Positions 1 through 12,784 of a stretch of 64,000 bases of DNA are shown piece by piece. The position numbers and the translations under genes were made by a program. The notes beneath the pieces were generated by a model. It saw only the letters and a list, made by a program, of their open reading frames with translations, ran no database searches and was not told the origin of the DNA. Location: the NCBI GenBank assembly GCA_949126835.1, contig OX421506.1, positions 28,285,441 to 28,349,440 of the forward strand, read 5' to 3'. Each line of letters begins with the position of its first letter. The stretch's first letter is position 1. The stretch comes from Anisus vortex (taxonomy: Eukaryota; Mollusca; Gastropoda; Planorbidae).

Positions 1-588
1 AATGGTTCATACACTATGTTTACAGCAGCGCATAGAACTGTTCTTAACGGGAACGGGATATGCGCTATATAAGTCTCATATTTATTATTATTTATTATTA
101 TTACATATTTTTTATTTTATTATAATATGCGAATGAACTTATTTAACTACAATTTAATACATATCTATATATTAAGTTGCACCGCGTACATTTTGTCCCT
201 TGTTCCATCTAATTTGTTGCCGAAGTCATAAGGCATATTTTTGCTAGTTATATTTTCAATATTGTATTTACTTACGTTGAATAAAATTTCAATAGAACAT
301 TTTAGTTGCATTTCATTTCACTTCATAAAATATTGGTAGCCGACAATAGACCAAAGACAAAACTTATATTAAATTCAATTATTGGTAATATTCAGTAACT
401 CAATATACATATATATGATGTAATTACTGATATATGGATTTAATCAAATTTGTCATTCTTAGTACTGTCATTTCGACGGGCATAACAACTAGTATGCATA
501 TAAACACCATTAAAATATCGGAACTACAATTTAATCCGTGTATTTCTTTCCTTAAAGAAATACAGTATTTTTATGTGTTCCTGAATTT
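1..588. other. AT-rich intergenic or intronic DNA
   Basis: I see no gene here. A short stretch near 460-500 ('cgacgggcataac' core) belongs to a dispersed repeat also seen near 4.5, 41.0 and 52.0 kb. Confidence 0.5.
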
Positions 589-689
589 TTGTTTCGAGTA
601 ACTTGTTACAATAAAGCCAATCAAATCCATCCTATGACCGCGCACCCCACTGAAGGTTATCAGGGTGGGGACGAAAAGTATGCCACTGG

Positions 690-1200
690 AACTAGCCTTA
701 CCAGCCCAAACCATATCAAAGCAAAAAAGTTAAAAGAAATATTAAATTCAACCGCAGAAGAGATAATAGGAAGAAAACGAAGCAAAACACTTGAAATCGA
801 AAATATCCAACTGCAATGGTAGCAGCAGATAAGTAAGTACAGGCTAATAAATACAAGAATCAGTAGGGAGATGAAATAGGCTAAATAAGACTGGATCGAT
901 AGTCATTGCCGCTCAGCGGAGGATAGTAATAGTAAGCCAGTAATAGTAAGAAGGCATTAAGAAACCTCACAAAAACACAGCAGAAGCCAGCTTTAGTAAT
1001 CAAGGACAGCAATGGTTAGCTCCTTACTGAAAACACAGCAGTCAGTACACAGGACGATAGGCGGGAATACTACAAGACCAACCCTGATACTAGCATACTA
1101 AAGAACAAACATAAAAGAGAATATAACGAATTACCAGTGCTGCTGAGTAAGGTCGAAGAAGCAGTACGAAGTTTAAAGGGGAAATAACAATGGCCCTGCA
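690..1200 (+). mobile_element. Non-LTR retrotransposon (LINE) fragment, decayed
   Basis: This stretch closely parallels 19050-19231 joined to 33022-33230, including the words 'caggctaataaatacaag', 'agactggatcgata', 'agtaagaaggcat' and 'ctccttactgaaaacacagcagt'. Conceptual translation has the Lys/Glu-rich character of the linker between the endonuclease and reverse transcriptase of non-LTR elements. Several stops and indels make it non-functional. It is useful as an uninterrupted relative of the LINE copy that the Polinton split. Confidence 0.6.
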
Positions 1201-1958
1201 AGACATATTCTACGAAATGTCCACCTCCCCAAAACAAAAATTCTCTCTAACAAAATGTATTCCAACTTTCCAACTATGAACAGCTACAAAAAGTATGCGA
1301 TTTCTTCACCATCGACTTAGGCCGAAGTGCATTTGCCCGGATAGCTGCTGGATCGAATGATGATTGGTTGTTTAAAAGAAAATATATAATTTTAATGCTT
1401 ATTAATTCCGGAAACATAAAGTACCTAACCTGTTCTGTTTCTTTTTTTCAAAATTATATCTATCTATATTGGCAGTAAAGTATGACATGGCGTAAAAAAA
1501 AAAAATTCCGGTACCTTATGCAAACTTATCAAAACACAACCGGAAGAGCTAAGATCCCAATGGCCGAGTGGACGGAAGTCATCATGAAAATAATCCAGCC
1601 AATGGACATCAAATCCAACGAATTGCAGCCTTAAACAAAGCATGTTTACAGTATGATCTAACAATATTACGATTCATGTAAAATTATGATTAATATATTA
1701 TGATGAAATATTAATCTCGGAACAATTATAAGTGTATACATGATGATTGTCTTAAGCGTCCCGATTGCCATCTCTAATCTTCATCTTTAAGTTTCCTTTG
1801 TGTTTGTTTGAATAAACGTCATAAATATATATATATATATATATATTATGTGTGTGGGTGTGTGATGTAATGATAACATACTTTATCAACAAATAATAAC
1901 AAGTAATAGCTGGATGTATCGGCTGCATAATGATACATATACATATATATACATATAT

Positions 1959-2392
<434 letters not shown>

Positions 2393-2419
2393 TTTGTAAT
2401 AAGTATATTTAACAAATAG

Positions 2420-3470
2420 AGTTGAAACCATATAGGACAGGCTCATTATCGAACGCAAAATAAAATCTAGAATCAAACCTTTTGATTAAAATATTTGATG
2501 AAATTGAATACCAATTCTAATTTATCTTTTTTTTCTTTTACATATCACATTATGAGGAGAACATGTTAATCAAAACACCATCAAATATTGGAACACACAA
2601 TGCTTATTCCCCCCTCTTTTTCTCCCTACACAAGATTTTGTGGGCGGGGCTTAGTTTTTCCATTTCCTAGACTTTAAGTACGAAGGCGAAAGATTCTTGT
2701 TAATTTTGGGATTCCGTGTTGACCTCAAATTCTCGGAGTTGCTAGGAATGGTTTATTATTTCTGCATGGGGGAGTTCCTATCATTTTTGTTATGAGTTTT
2801 GTAATGATACCATTATTTTCCCCCTCCTAGTAATAGGTCTGTCCCCCGCACCCCTCTAAAAGTATTTAATGATTTGTTTGTCTTAAAGGCAGTTAGTTTC
2901 GAGATAATTTCAATTTGAGGACGCTTGTGTTTTCACTATTTTATTCTAACTGTACATAATCTTGATATTATATATATATTCGAACATATCACCTGAATTA
3001 AATTATCAACAACATTTATACTGAAGCTTCCTCGTCAAGTTACTATTCTATTGTGTTGTTTACAATACTATAATATTTATTTACTACTCTAACGTCAAGG
3101 AAAGGAACTGTTAGAACGCAAATCCTGAGTTTGTGCCCAGGACCATAAAGAGAGTTCGTGTAATACTGAAACATAAATAATAATAACTAAAGTCTACCCT
3201 AGGACCAACGAGAATTATCAACGATATCTACACGGCTCTGGCCAAAAGGGGATTGTGGACGTAACAGTATGATCAGAAGTAAAGTAAACGACTAAGTTAT
3301 GACTATTATAGGTATGATCAGACACATAATGTTTTTTAGAATTTGTGCCAGTTTTATAGCCACAGTTAAGTTCTTTTTTTTTAAACAATATATTTCATAT
3401 GGAGTGAGACATATGTGTACAATATTTGAGGGTCCTTGCTGCACACAGTTACATTGTAATCAAATTTAAA
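2420..3470. other. Non-coding stretch, probable intron or downstream region of the modular gene
   Basis: I see no supported gene. From about 3300 it becomes paralogous to intron sequence at about 35930 and 37430 ('gatcagacacataatgtt'), which marks the third copy of the linker-exon neighbourhood. Confidence 0.5.
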
Positions 3471-3480
3471 GTATTCATAC

Positions 3481-3510
3481 CATTTCTTGAGCTCAATGCT
3501 TGATATGTTG
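3481..3510 (-). CDS. Linker exon L3 of the modular host gene
   Basis: A 30-bp phase 1-1 exon on the minus strand, with acceptor ..cttacag at 3511 and donor GTATGA at 3480. It encodes about ten hydrophilic residues (ATYQALSSRN). Flanking intron sequence is shared with linker exons at 16077, 36103 and 37605, including the 'tataacgttattatatttaacagaaaaa' block on the acceptor side. It follows exon C2 and is the last exon of this gene I can place; the 3' end probably lies left of the window. Confidence 0.5.
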
Positions 3511-3559
3511 CTGTAAGATTTAACAAGGAAAAAGAAAATATATAACGTTATTATATTTA

Positions 3560-3620
3560 ACAGAAAAACCTTTTTTAGATTATTTTAATAAAAATATGCA
3601 TCACTACTTACTTTGGATTA
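3560..3620. other. MITE-free (empty) version of a paralogous intron site
   Basis: The sequence '..gattattttaataaaaatatgcatcac..' corresponds to the sites that carry the 'TGACCCTCCACCACGAA' MITE at 16190, 36227 and 37719, but here the MITE is absent. Confidence 0.55.
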
Positions 3621-3659
3621 TTCTTATGTTATATTATTTAAGTAAAGTAACCCTAGCAA

Positions 3660-3905
3660 ACCAATATTAGTCTTTTGGGCCTGTCAAGTAGTGATGATGA
3701 GCTTCTGTGCGCACGGCATACTAGAGGATTGTGTGGCCAGCAAAATGCTTATTAGTCTTTTATCTTTTTCAAAATCAGAACTTTGTAGACTCAGGGACAC
3801 CCAAAGACTTGGACAAAATACAAGCCTTTATTATGATTTGAAATTTTGACCTTTAAATCACCAAAGCAGTTGCTAGTTGCTAGGTCGCTGCGTCTTGTGT
3901 AAATC
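3660..3905 (-). mobile_element. Degenerate tRNA-derived SINE
   Basis: Similar in layout to the better copies at 15610 and 35455 ('gcatactagaggattgtgtggccagcaaaatgc' then 'agactcagggacaccc' then 'gcctttattatgattt'). Its B-box region is decayed. Paralogous copies lie at about 16670 and 38190. Confidence 0.45.
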
Positions 3906-3910
3906 CAATT

Positions 3911-4480
3911 GCTATTTCAAACATTTAAATATTCAGCTTCTATAATACTAATCAATATATACAATTTCCTTGAGTTATATATATATATATATTTATATAT
4001 ATAATTATATATATCTGTTTCTTCTCTATAGACCCCTAGACCGTTTGACAGATCGGAACAAAAGTTAAACGTATGAATTGGAAACGTCCTCCTAAAGAAA
4101 TGCTTATTATATTTTTAAAAAATATTGCTTAGCCTAATTCATTCAGTTAATTTTTGTAAAATAATATATCATATAATCATAATAATTATATATAAATATT
4201 ATATATATGTTATGAGAAAGATGTCCCTATAAAAATATCCCTATAAAAATTATGTGGGTTTCGGGACTGAGAAGTATTATTGCCTATTTTGTTTTAAAAA
4301 AAATTTTAGGTATTGATGTTTATTTTTCTTTTTGATAGTATTATTGTTAGTTTAATATTATTGATAAGAAGTCAAGTCAGCACAACCGTTCGCTACTTTT
4401 TGATGGATAGGGGCCTACTTTTTTTTATACCAGAAGCTTTACAGGAACAATTCATATGCATGTTCCAGGGCCTGGGTGAC
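3911..4480. other. AT-rich intron
   Basis: TA microsatellite at about 3975-4015 and poly-T/A tracts. No coding signal seen. Confidence 0.5.
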
Positions 4481-4574
4481 CGTAAACAATAACAAAGCAT
4501 ATTGTAATCATTCGTTTCTACTTCATTTTGACGGGCATAACTATTACTTTAATATAAATACAAAAACTACTTAC

Positions 4575-4850
4575 CTCTATAACTACAAGTAAAAGTCTTA
4601 TTTCTCATGCATCCACTATGTTCCTCATATGAAACATTGAAGTAATAATACTTGGTCTCTTTTAACTCAATGAGGTGTTCTACACAATCAGTAGTTGAAG
4701 TAAACGTGCCGAAATCGTAACTAATAGCCAAGGTGTGATCAGCTAAGTTAAAGACACACCATCGCAATATATCATAAACATCGAACGTAGCGTCACACAT
4801 TTCATGATTGAGAACTTGTCTACCAACAAGCAGGATTGACTGTTCCAGGG
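4575..4850 (-). CDS. Exon C2 of the modular host gene (cysteine-rich beta domain)
   Basis: A 276-bp phase 1-1 exon. The acceptor is ..tttaaacag before 4850 and the donor is G|GTAAGT at 4575/4574. It is clearly paralogous to exon C1 at 16986-17267. Both share 'LAISYDF/LAITFDF', 'TSTTDCV', 'FNVSYEEHSGCMR' and a final 'TC.Y.G' motif, and both carry N-glycosylation sequons (N-V-S). The exon has several cysteines, consistent with an extracellular disulphide-bonded fold. I do not recognise the family by name. An immunoglobulin-like or other beta-sandwich domain in a secreted or membrane receptor is an inference. Confidence 0.65.
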
Positions 4851-4999
4851 CTGTTTAAAAATATTCAATGATAAAAAATTATATTTACTAAAAAAAATAA
4901 TCGTTATTATAGAACTCTATAAATATCACATGGTAATAAAGACTGGGTATTTATTATTATATTATATACATTTTTCGTTTATAACGCATAAACAAATAA

Positions 5000-5495
5000 A
5001 CTAACAAAATACCAGCAAGGCTGCTTAAAGAACTAAATAATGAACTATCTCCAATTTTTAAAACACTTTTTCAGGCTTCCCTAAACCAGGGCAAAGTGCC
5101 AAAGGATTGAAAATTAGCCAATGTAGCTCCCCTTTTCTTAAGTAGAAATAAATCTGACCCTGGAAATTACAGACATGTTTCCCTAACAAGCATAACATGC
5201 AAAGTACTTGAGCATATAATATATATAGTAGTACAGTAAATAACCTAGACAAACATTAAGTACTGTGCCCACACCAACATGGCTTCAGGAAAAAAAATTA
5301 TGTGAAACACAATTAAAGTAATAAAAGATGACTTTGTCTAAGGAATTAGATCTAGATAATAACAACCAACATGATGCTATATTACTATATTTTTCTAAAG
5401 CATTCAATAAAGTTCAGTTTACTCGTTCACTAAAAACAAAGTTAAATTTGTTGGTATCTCTGGTACCTTACAGCAGTGAATTCAAGACTTTCTGA
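5000..5495 (+). mobile_element. CR1/Jockey-like LINE reverse transcriptase fragment
   Basis: Broken translation reads as the N-terminal part of a non-LTR reverse transcriptase: an 'IFKTLFQASLNQGKVPKDW' region, then 'NYRHVSLTS', then 'HQHGFRK'. Stops and frameshifts interrupt it. The last 60 bp ('ggtatctctggtaccttacagcagtg') match the LINE at about 47.9 kb in reverse complement, so they are the same family. The fragment is cut off by the 17-bp minisatellite. Confidence 0.75.
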
Positions 5496-5504
5496 TAGGT
5501 AAAC

Positions 5505-5818
5505 GTTTCGGCGCGATTGACGTTTTGGCACGATTGACGTTTTGGCGCGATTGACGTTTTGACTTGATTGACGTTTTGGCGCGATTGACGTTTTGGCGCG
5601 ATTGACGCTTTGGCGCGATTGGCGTTTTGGCGCGATTGACGTTTTGGCGCGATTGACGTTTTGGCGCGATCGACGTTTTGGCGCGATTGACGTTTTGACT
5701 TGATTGACGTTTTGGCACAATTGACGTTTTGGCGCGATTGACGTTTTGGCGCAATTGACGTTTTGGCGCGATTGACGTTTTGGCGCGATTGACGTTTTGG
5801 CGCATTTGACCTTTGGCT
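5505..5818. repeat. 17-bp minisatellite (GACGTTTTGGCGCGATT)n
   Basis: About 18 tandem copies of a 17-bp unit with few substitutions (GCACG, ACTTG and GATCG variants). Seventeen is not a multiple of three and the unit has no stop in the minus sense, so all three minus frames stay open with a 17-residue periodicity. These are not evidence of a gene. Confidence 0.95.
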
Positions 5819-5895
5819 CGATGGAATAAATAACATATCACATCCTTCAATAAACGTAAAGTAACAACTTCAATCGAGGAAAAAAATGTTTATAA

Positions 5896-6590
5896 TAGGT
5901 GCAACAAATAGTAAATAATAATAGTTTAAAACAATGTACTTTGAAGCATATAGGACTATTAAACTAGTAATGTAATGAATATCAAAATCACTTTATGTGT
6001 TCTTGGCAACTCACAATATTTTATTAAAATGAGGGCTAAACCTTTCTTAATGAGTTGCATATAGTTGTCTCAACTGAAACTGCTTAATTGCCGCTCCCAC
6101 TGTAGATAAGGCCAACCAAATAAGTATCTCTGATTTGGCCGCTCGTTGTTGACTGGACGCAATGACCACTACTCATTGACCATTGCAAATCAAGGACGTT
6201 TTATTTCATCTTTTTTTATTCCCCACCCACTATTCTAAAACATCCATGTTATCATTAACCCACTGACCATCTTGTCTAAAATTTACCCTGGGTTTGATCA
6301 CTGTCAACTATTTTACAACAGTCAAGTTATTTGAGAGGTGTGGCCACGGAGTTACTTCATGAACTCTTACATGTGTAGTTATTAGATTTATACTGACAAA
6401 AGTAGCACGCGTAATTTTCGCATATAACGTTATATGGACTTTAAAAAAAAACTTCCCTACAAATATGATAAATATATAAATATATAGATAAGCCTTTATG
6501 TTTTAAAATACATAATTTTTCAGTCATTATATATAAAACAACACTTTAAAAAGTAATTAAAATAAAAAACATTGTTTTAAACTGTTTTTA
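5896..6590. other. Interior of the putative Foldback-like element
   Basis: AT-rich; no ORF or recognised motif seen. Confidence 0.4.
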
Positions 6591-6789
6591 TTTATTTCAT
6601 TTATTATAAGAAAATGTGTTCTCCTCGATTGAAGTTGTTACAATACGTTTATTAAATTATGTGATATCATTTTATTCCATCGCGCCATAACGGCCGTCAC
6701 GCCGAAACGGAGGCGCAGAAAAATGCGGCGCCCAAAACGGCGGCGCCCAAAACGTCCTGTTTGGAGAAAAATATCTAGCATTATAACCC

Positions 6790-8637
6790 GTAAGTTCGAT
6801 TACAAACAACACGAGCTCGCATAATAAATCCTTAATCGGAGACTACATACAAGCCACGACTTGACAATCAAGATATGAATTTAGAAATGCCATTTATTGT
6901 GCAAGTCTCATAACAGATCCTAAATCTCAATAGACTGACATATCCACTACATATCTACTACATATCCACTGCGTATCCACTATAAATCAAGTAAGGGTGA
7001 AAGCAGAGCAAAAGAACGATAATGAATTTTTCTGCGTTGCCAAAGAAGTATTAAACAGCTGTAAGGGGAATTCGCAAAAATAAATCAGTGTATTTTATTT
7101 GAAGGATGACATACTGTTTAGAGACCTTCTGGGTCATCATTAAAAGATATTATTGGGGGGGGGGGAGTATTATATCAAATTGTGGTGGATAACATTTATC
7201 TAAAAGATAAAATGCACATGGCTCACAGCTGAGCATTCTATTGAATTGTGGCTATCAAAATATAAATATATTTCTACTTTTCAAAGCTAAAAAGAAATAC
7301 TGCAGATCATGACATACTTATCAATGGGTAGAAAAGGCGAACCAATCTTATGTGTCTCTTTACCACGCTTCGTCCAGAGTGTAATGATGTAGAGTGGTGG
7401 AACAAGAGTTGGGGGCGCACACCAAGATCCTGTCTGAGACTAGCTAGGACAACCATTACAAGCTTAATTACTTTGGTACCTGCCGGTACGTAATAGGCTC
7501 TAAAGAGAGTTATGTGAACTATATTATTCAGATTCCATATAGGAAAAAGGGAAGACAATTATGTCATGTCAATAAGTCAATATTACTGAAACCTATATCT
7601 CTCATTAAATCAGTCTATGAAATCCGTTATTTTAGACTTCAATGCGGCAAACTTGTGGTTTTCTTTTAGTTTCTAAAGCAACCGATTTAGCAAACCTTTC
7701 ATGCGTGCCAAATGTGGATGCAAAAGTAGGCCCGAGTTTTTGGACAGAAAGCTGTGTACTATTTCGGATGGTTTTATTTTACCTGACAACTAAATCGTCA
7801 TATTAAAACTTTTATTTTAAAATCCATAATTTAGCATATTTCGCTAGCTAGATCAGACAGTGAGCAATGTATGGAATCGGTCACACTAACTTGTTTTTTT
7901 TTTTCGAATGACGTCTGTATTTTACATTGATATTTTCAGCTTTAGCAAAGTCCGCTAGCTATGGTTTTTTTCTTTGTGAATGTGACGCCTGACTGTATCG
8001 GGCTGCGCAAGTCCATAAACTTCTTTAATTCGGACAATGCGGTACAAATGGGGCTTAGTGTAAATAGGTCTATAGGTAATTTTAACTTATTAAAACTTTA
8101 AAGGCTTGCTATATCGGAAGCGGCCAAGCGCCATTGTCTTTAAGAAAATGGAGTTCGTTCGACCGAAACAGCTAATGGGAAAAATAGGACAAATGTCAAT
8201 TTTTTTACTTGGGAAGCCTATAGCAGAAATACACATTAGAACGACACAATAATCAGGATGGGCAGTTGCACGTGTGATAGAACACCGTGCAGTAGACCCC
8301 GTTCTAGGCAATGTTCCGAGGCTTTTTGATAGAAGCCAAAACGAAATCGACAATTGGATAAAAGGGAACACACAAATGGACTATAACCTCTCAAGAAAGA
8401 TAGGCGTGCAGAACTAAGAACACTTTCCATTTTTAATAGGGAACTAAGGTGGATATAACTTTCTAAACGCAGACAGGCGAAATCTAGTTAAGCATGTCGG
8501 GATAGTAGAAAATGTAAAGACTAGAATAGACAGTGTGCATAGTATGTAACTAATTTGTTTTCTTTTTTAATGACGTCTGTTCTTTATATTGACATTATAA
8601 TTTGTGTAGTTTGCTTGAATTTTTGCATTTTTTTTTA
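6790..8637. other. Non-coding intron/intergenic stretch
   Basis: I see nothing I can name. Two similar blocks with 'acgtctgtattttacattgacatt' and 'gctagctagatcagacagtg' wording near 7840-7960 and 8530-8620 suggest an old duplicated repeat. Confidence 0.4.
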
Positions 8638-9797
8638 TACCATAGTCATCACTAATTTGAAGTACATACCACAGTCATCACTAGTTTGAAGTACATACCA
8701 CAGTCATCACTAGTTTAAAGTACATACCACAATCATCACTAGATTGAAGTACATACCATAGTCATCACTAGTTTGAAGTACATACCATAGTCATCACTAG
8801 TTTCAAGTGCATACCACAATCATCACTAGATTGAAGTACATACCACAGTCATCACTAGATTGAAGTACATACCATAGTCATCAATAGTTTGAAGTACATA
8901 CCACAATCATCACTATATTGAAGTACATACCACAGTCATCACTAGTTTGAAGTACATACCACAATCATCACTAGTTTGAAGCACATACCACAGTCATCAC
9001 TAGATTGAAGTACATACCACAATCATCAGTAGTTTGAAGTGCATACCACAATCATCACTAGATTGAAGTACATACCACAGTCATCACTAGTTTGAAGTAC
9101 ATACCACAGTCATCACTAGTTTAAAGTACATACCACAATCATTACTAGATTGAAGTACATACCATAGTCATCACTAGTTTAAAGTACATACCACAATCAT
9201 CACTAGATTGAAGTACATACCATAGTCATCACTAGTTTGAAGCGCATACCACAATCATCACTAGATTGAAGTACATACCACAGTCATCACTAGTTTGAAG
9301 TACATACCACAATCATCACTAGTTTGAAGTACATACCACAATCATCACTAGATTGAAGTACATACCACAGTCATCACTAGTTTGAAGTACATACCACAGT
9401 CATCACTAATTTGAAGTACATACCACAGTCATCACTAGTTTGAAGTACATACCACAGTCATCACTAGTTTAAAGTACATACCACAATCATCACTAGATTG
9501 AAGTACATACCATAGTCATCACTAGTTTGAAGTACATACCACAATCATCACTAGATTGAAGTACATACCACAATCATCACTAGTTTGAAGTACATACCAT
9601 AATCATCACTAGATTGAAGTACATACCATAGTCATCACTAGATTGAAGTACATACCATGCATAGTCATCACTAGATTGAAGTACATACCACAGTCATCAC
9701 TAGTTTGAAGTACAATCCACAATCATCACTAGATTGAAGTACATACCATGCATAGTCATCACTAGTTTGAAGTACATACCACAGTCATCACTAGTTT
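8638..9797. repeat. 29-bp minisatellite, about 40 copies
   Basis: The unit is 'cagtcatcactagtttgaagtacatacca' with recurring alternative bases (cag/caa/tag; tttga/attga). Variant units alternate in blocks, which indicates higher-order duplication. Two units carry a 'tgca' insertion (near 9660 and 9750). Confidence 0.95.
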
Positions 9798-9904
9798 TAC
9801 TTCAAATGGTTACTATTTTTACAATTTTATTTTTGCTTTTTAATAGAATGTGTAAGTGTTTATGTTTCACAGCCGTACATAAAAACTTCCATTGCCAGTC
9901 TGTG

Positions 9905-10345
9905 AAACATGGGCACATATACAGCAGATCCCCAGAAAAGAATCAGAGCCATTAAAATAAGAAGCCTACGTACAATTTTAAACATCTCCTACAAAGATCG
10001 AGTTACAAATGAGGCTGTCCGTGAGCGGATCACCAACGTCATCGGCCCCCACGAGGATCTAAGCGCCATTAAATCCAGAAAACTCAGATGGCACGGGCAT
10101 GTGGCAAGATCCGAAGGCCTGGCGAAACCATCCTGCGGTGCACAGTGCGTAGTTGAAGAAAGAAAGTCAGGCAGAAGAGACGATGGGATGATGACATCAA
10201 GGAGTGGACAGGCTTGTCCCTTGCAGACTCCCAGAGGGCGGCGCAGGACCGAGACGAATGGCGCAAAATCATCCAACTGTAGAAAAAAAAGTGCCCCAAC
10301 GACCCTCACTCGGGTTATGGGATAGAAGAAGAAGAAAAAGAATAG
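9905..10345 (+). mobile_element. LINE ORF2 C-terminal fragment
   Basis: Translation 9909-10325 contains 'RSLRTILNISYKD', 'ERITNVIGPHEDL' and 'RKLRWHGHVARSEGLAK'. This is the usual C-terminal tail of non-LTR retrotransposon reverse transcriptases. It ends in an A/G-rich 'gaagaagaagaaaaag' tail, typical of a 3' end. It is truncated at its 5' end by the 29-bp array. Confidence 0.75.
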
Positions 10346-10399
10346 GATATGTTACGACCACTATCCTGCAGGCGTCAGCGCAGTGCAGATTATGCACTC

Positions 10400-11110
10400 T
10401 TTCGTCCTAGGATAGACTTAATACTTAATATTATGTTGTTTTCATCTGTACACTCCTCTCTTGACCTGGGTTCAAATATCTGCTATCCGACCGTTCTTCT
10501 TTCAATATTCCGATCTTAAACCAGTATTTGTAGATGTCTAGTATTCCAACTTTTGATATTATTATATTGTGTTATTGACAACGTGACATATTTGACAACA
10601 GTAACGAGGTGTTGTAATTTCATTCAATAAATATTTAATCCAGTAAGGTAGACAGGTCTGGTAGAATATATATATTTATACAGCAATATTTATAGCCACA
10701 ATGGAATAAGATTCACACAATCATCAACAGAAAAACGGATGCTTTCTAGACGTGCTGGCCTTTATTGACAAGTCTTAACGTGTATGCATGCTTAAAAGTT
10801 CACAAGAAAAAACATTTCCGGTCGAATTCGATCATTTTATTCGAAACATGTCTGTGTGCTAGGTTACTGGTTGTACGAACATTTGTTGGGGATTAAAGTT
10901 TCTTTCATTTCCAAAACATGTTTACAAAGAAAACAATGTATTGTGAAAGTCAGAAGGGAATAATAACCTTTTTATAATATCAAACTTATTGCAAAAGAAT
11001 TTTTGTTATTCGTTTTTATGAATACGAATTTTGTTTTTCAATAACCAAGAAAACGCAACTCTTGACTAATTTATTTTATAAACAAGTTACATGCGACTAA
11101 CACTTGAGTA
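10400..11110. other. AT-rich non-coding stretch
   Basis: No coding signal seen. Confidence 0.4.
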
Positions 11111-11113
11111 TTA

Positions 11114-11497
11114 ATGAGGTCTATGCACAATTCCTTAGAGACAGAAAATCGATCACGTGATGCTTTTTAAACTTTAAAAAAAATGGCTGATTTTACATTG
11201 ATCTTAATGGCACCTATGCTTATTAAAAATATTAATTTTTAACATATCCTTGAGTATTGTGATATTATAAATGATGCTCACGGATGCAACAATGATTATA
11301 GACATACAATTATTAAAGGACAACATATATTTGTTGATCTTTCAAAGGAAATCGATGAATACATTGTAGATTATTTACATGATATATTAGAGGTAGAATT
11401 TGCGCACCCAACAGCAGCGCAGTAAGCCATTGTTAATGTTTACTAGTGTATTTAATCAGCATCACGTGACCGGGAAATCATTCTGCATAGACCTCAT
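11114..11497. mobile_element. MITE with 14-bp TIR and TA duplication
   Basis: Ends are ATGAGGTCTATGCA and TGCATAGACCTCAT, flanked by TA on both sides, as for Tc1/mariner-type elements. The arms continue imperfectly into 'atcacgtgatgc' and 'gcatcacgtga'. No ORF. Confidence 0.6.
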
Positions 11498-11499
11498 TA

Positions 11500-12780
11500 T
11501 CGCCTACTCACTTTTGATGTTAAAAACGGATTCCTCATAAATAATATTGTATCCTTTGTATAATTCTAAATGACTACAACTAGCCGTCGAGGTTGAAATC
11601 AACTGTCAATAACCAGCAATAGCATGCTTTTTTGTTTACGGAAATGCCTAAAATAATTAAACATTTAAAAATAGAACCGTAAGTTCACGATCTCACCAGT
11701 TTAAAAGATCACGCCTAATTAAGACTTGTCAATATACTGTTTAGAAAAGCGGCGAGGTTAGTCCATCGCTAAAGGGGTAAAATGTTGGTGTTTCTCTACT
11801 CGCCCATAATAAATGATGATTGTCTTAAAATGATCACTTCTGTACGTTAATAATAGTATCGTCCCAAAAATCTACACACTTCTTCGAAAGAAATGCTAGC
11901 ACCATATGGCAATGCCATCTTTAATGAACATAAAAGGGAATTATTTAGTTTTAGCCCCTCCTACAGAATTCGAATTGGGAGAGAGAACCAGCTAGGTGCG
12001 TTTTGGTACCGGGTAGTGTAAATATGTAGAGACCGACCGAAATTCGGTTACGGTTACGGTTTCGGCGCCGAAAATAGGCAGATGGTCTTTTTCTGTTTGC
12101 TTACGGTTCGGCCGAAAGTGACATTGACTTTTGTATCTATTTTAACAGAACATTTCAGATTTTTGCATTGTCTAAGCTTACACATTACACGCGCGAAAAG
12201 TTATTTTGCACAATTCTACTTCTACTTCGGATACTACTTCCAAACTTCTGATACGGAACCCGACTTTGATTACGCTTCACCTGTAACGCGTTAGAACTTT
12301 AAAACTTAAGACATTTGACATACGCCAATGTTGTTTTTTTTTGGATTGTGTAACCGTTCATCATATTGTGGTAATTACCCAATCTAAATACTCTATATCA
12401 GTGGTGGAAGTTTGCTGTGGTGAATAGAATAATGATACAGAGAACCTGGAGTGAGATATTGTTCAATTGAATCACCTCTAGGCCCTGTTTTGGTTTTTAA
12501 TAAACTGATTCATCAGCTTGACTAAAACGAAATAGTTGTGCAGCTATTACCTATATTTGTGCATCGTCGATAGATGAAAAGAAAATATGTTTGCAACCAT
12601 TAAATAAAAAAACCGTGGTATAACCCCAACAAACAGCAAGTAAAAATTGTCTGGAGGGGGAGTTCCTTAATTTCAGAGCGCGCATACTCCGAGAGGACAC
12701 ACAGGGACCTGTGCATCCTACTGGCCACACTATCCACGTTCCACATTATTTACTTTGCAATTTATTGAGAAACTGGATAT
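11500..12780. other. Non-coding stretch
   Basis: No gene recognised. GC-richer patches near 12040-12110 ('cggttacggttacggtttcggcgccgaaa') and 12660-12740 look like fragments of dispersed repeats. Confidence 0.4.
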
Positions 12781-12784
12781 CGTA

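Larger units (their letters stand above)
5500..6775. mobile_element. Putative Foldback-like element with tandem-repeat termini
   Basis: An inverted repeat of about 80 bp links 5815-5895 ('tcgatggaataaata..' to '..caacttcaatcgagga') with 6600-6690 read in reverse. Outside each arm lies GC-rich tandem sequence: the 17-bp 'cgttttggcgcg' array on the left, and 'cgttttgggcgccg' type repeats (6690-6770, reverse sense) on the right. Tandem-repeat-rich long TIRs are typical of Foldback/Galileo elements. No transposase ORF is visible inside. Confidence 0.45.

Noticed and set aside
5442..5850. Three overlapping minus-strand ORFs with 17-residue repeats
   Set aside because: A 17-bp unit without stops keeps all three frames open; no gene signals.
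8638..9797. CRISPR-like regular repeat array
   Set aside because: Repeats are directly abutting with no unique spacers and the context is eukaryotic; a minisatellite.
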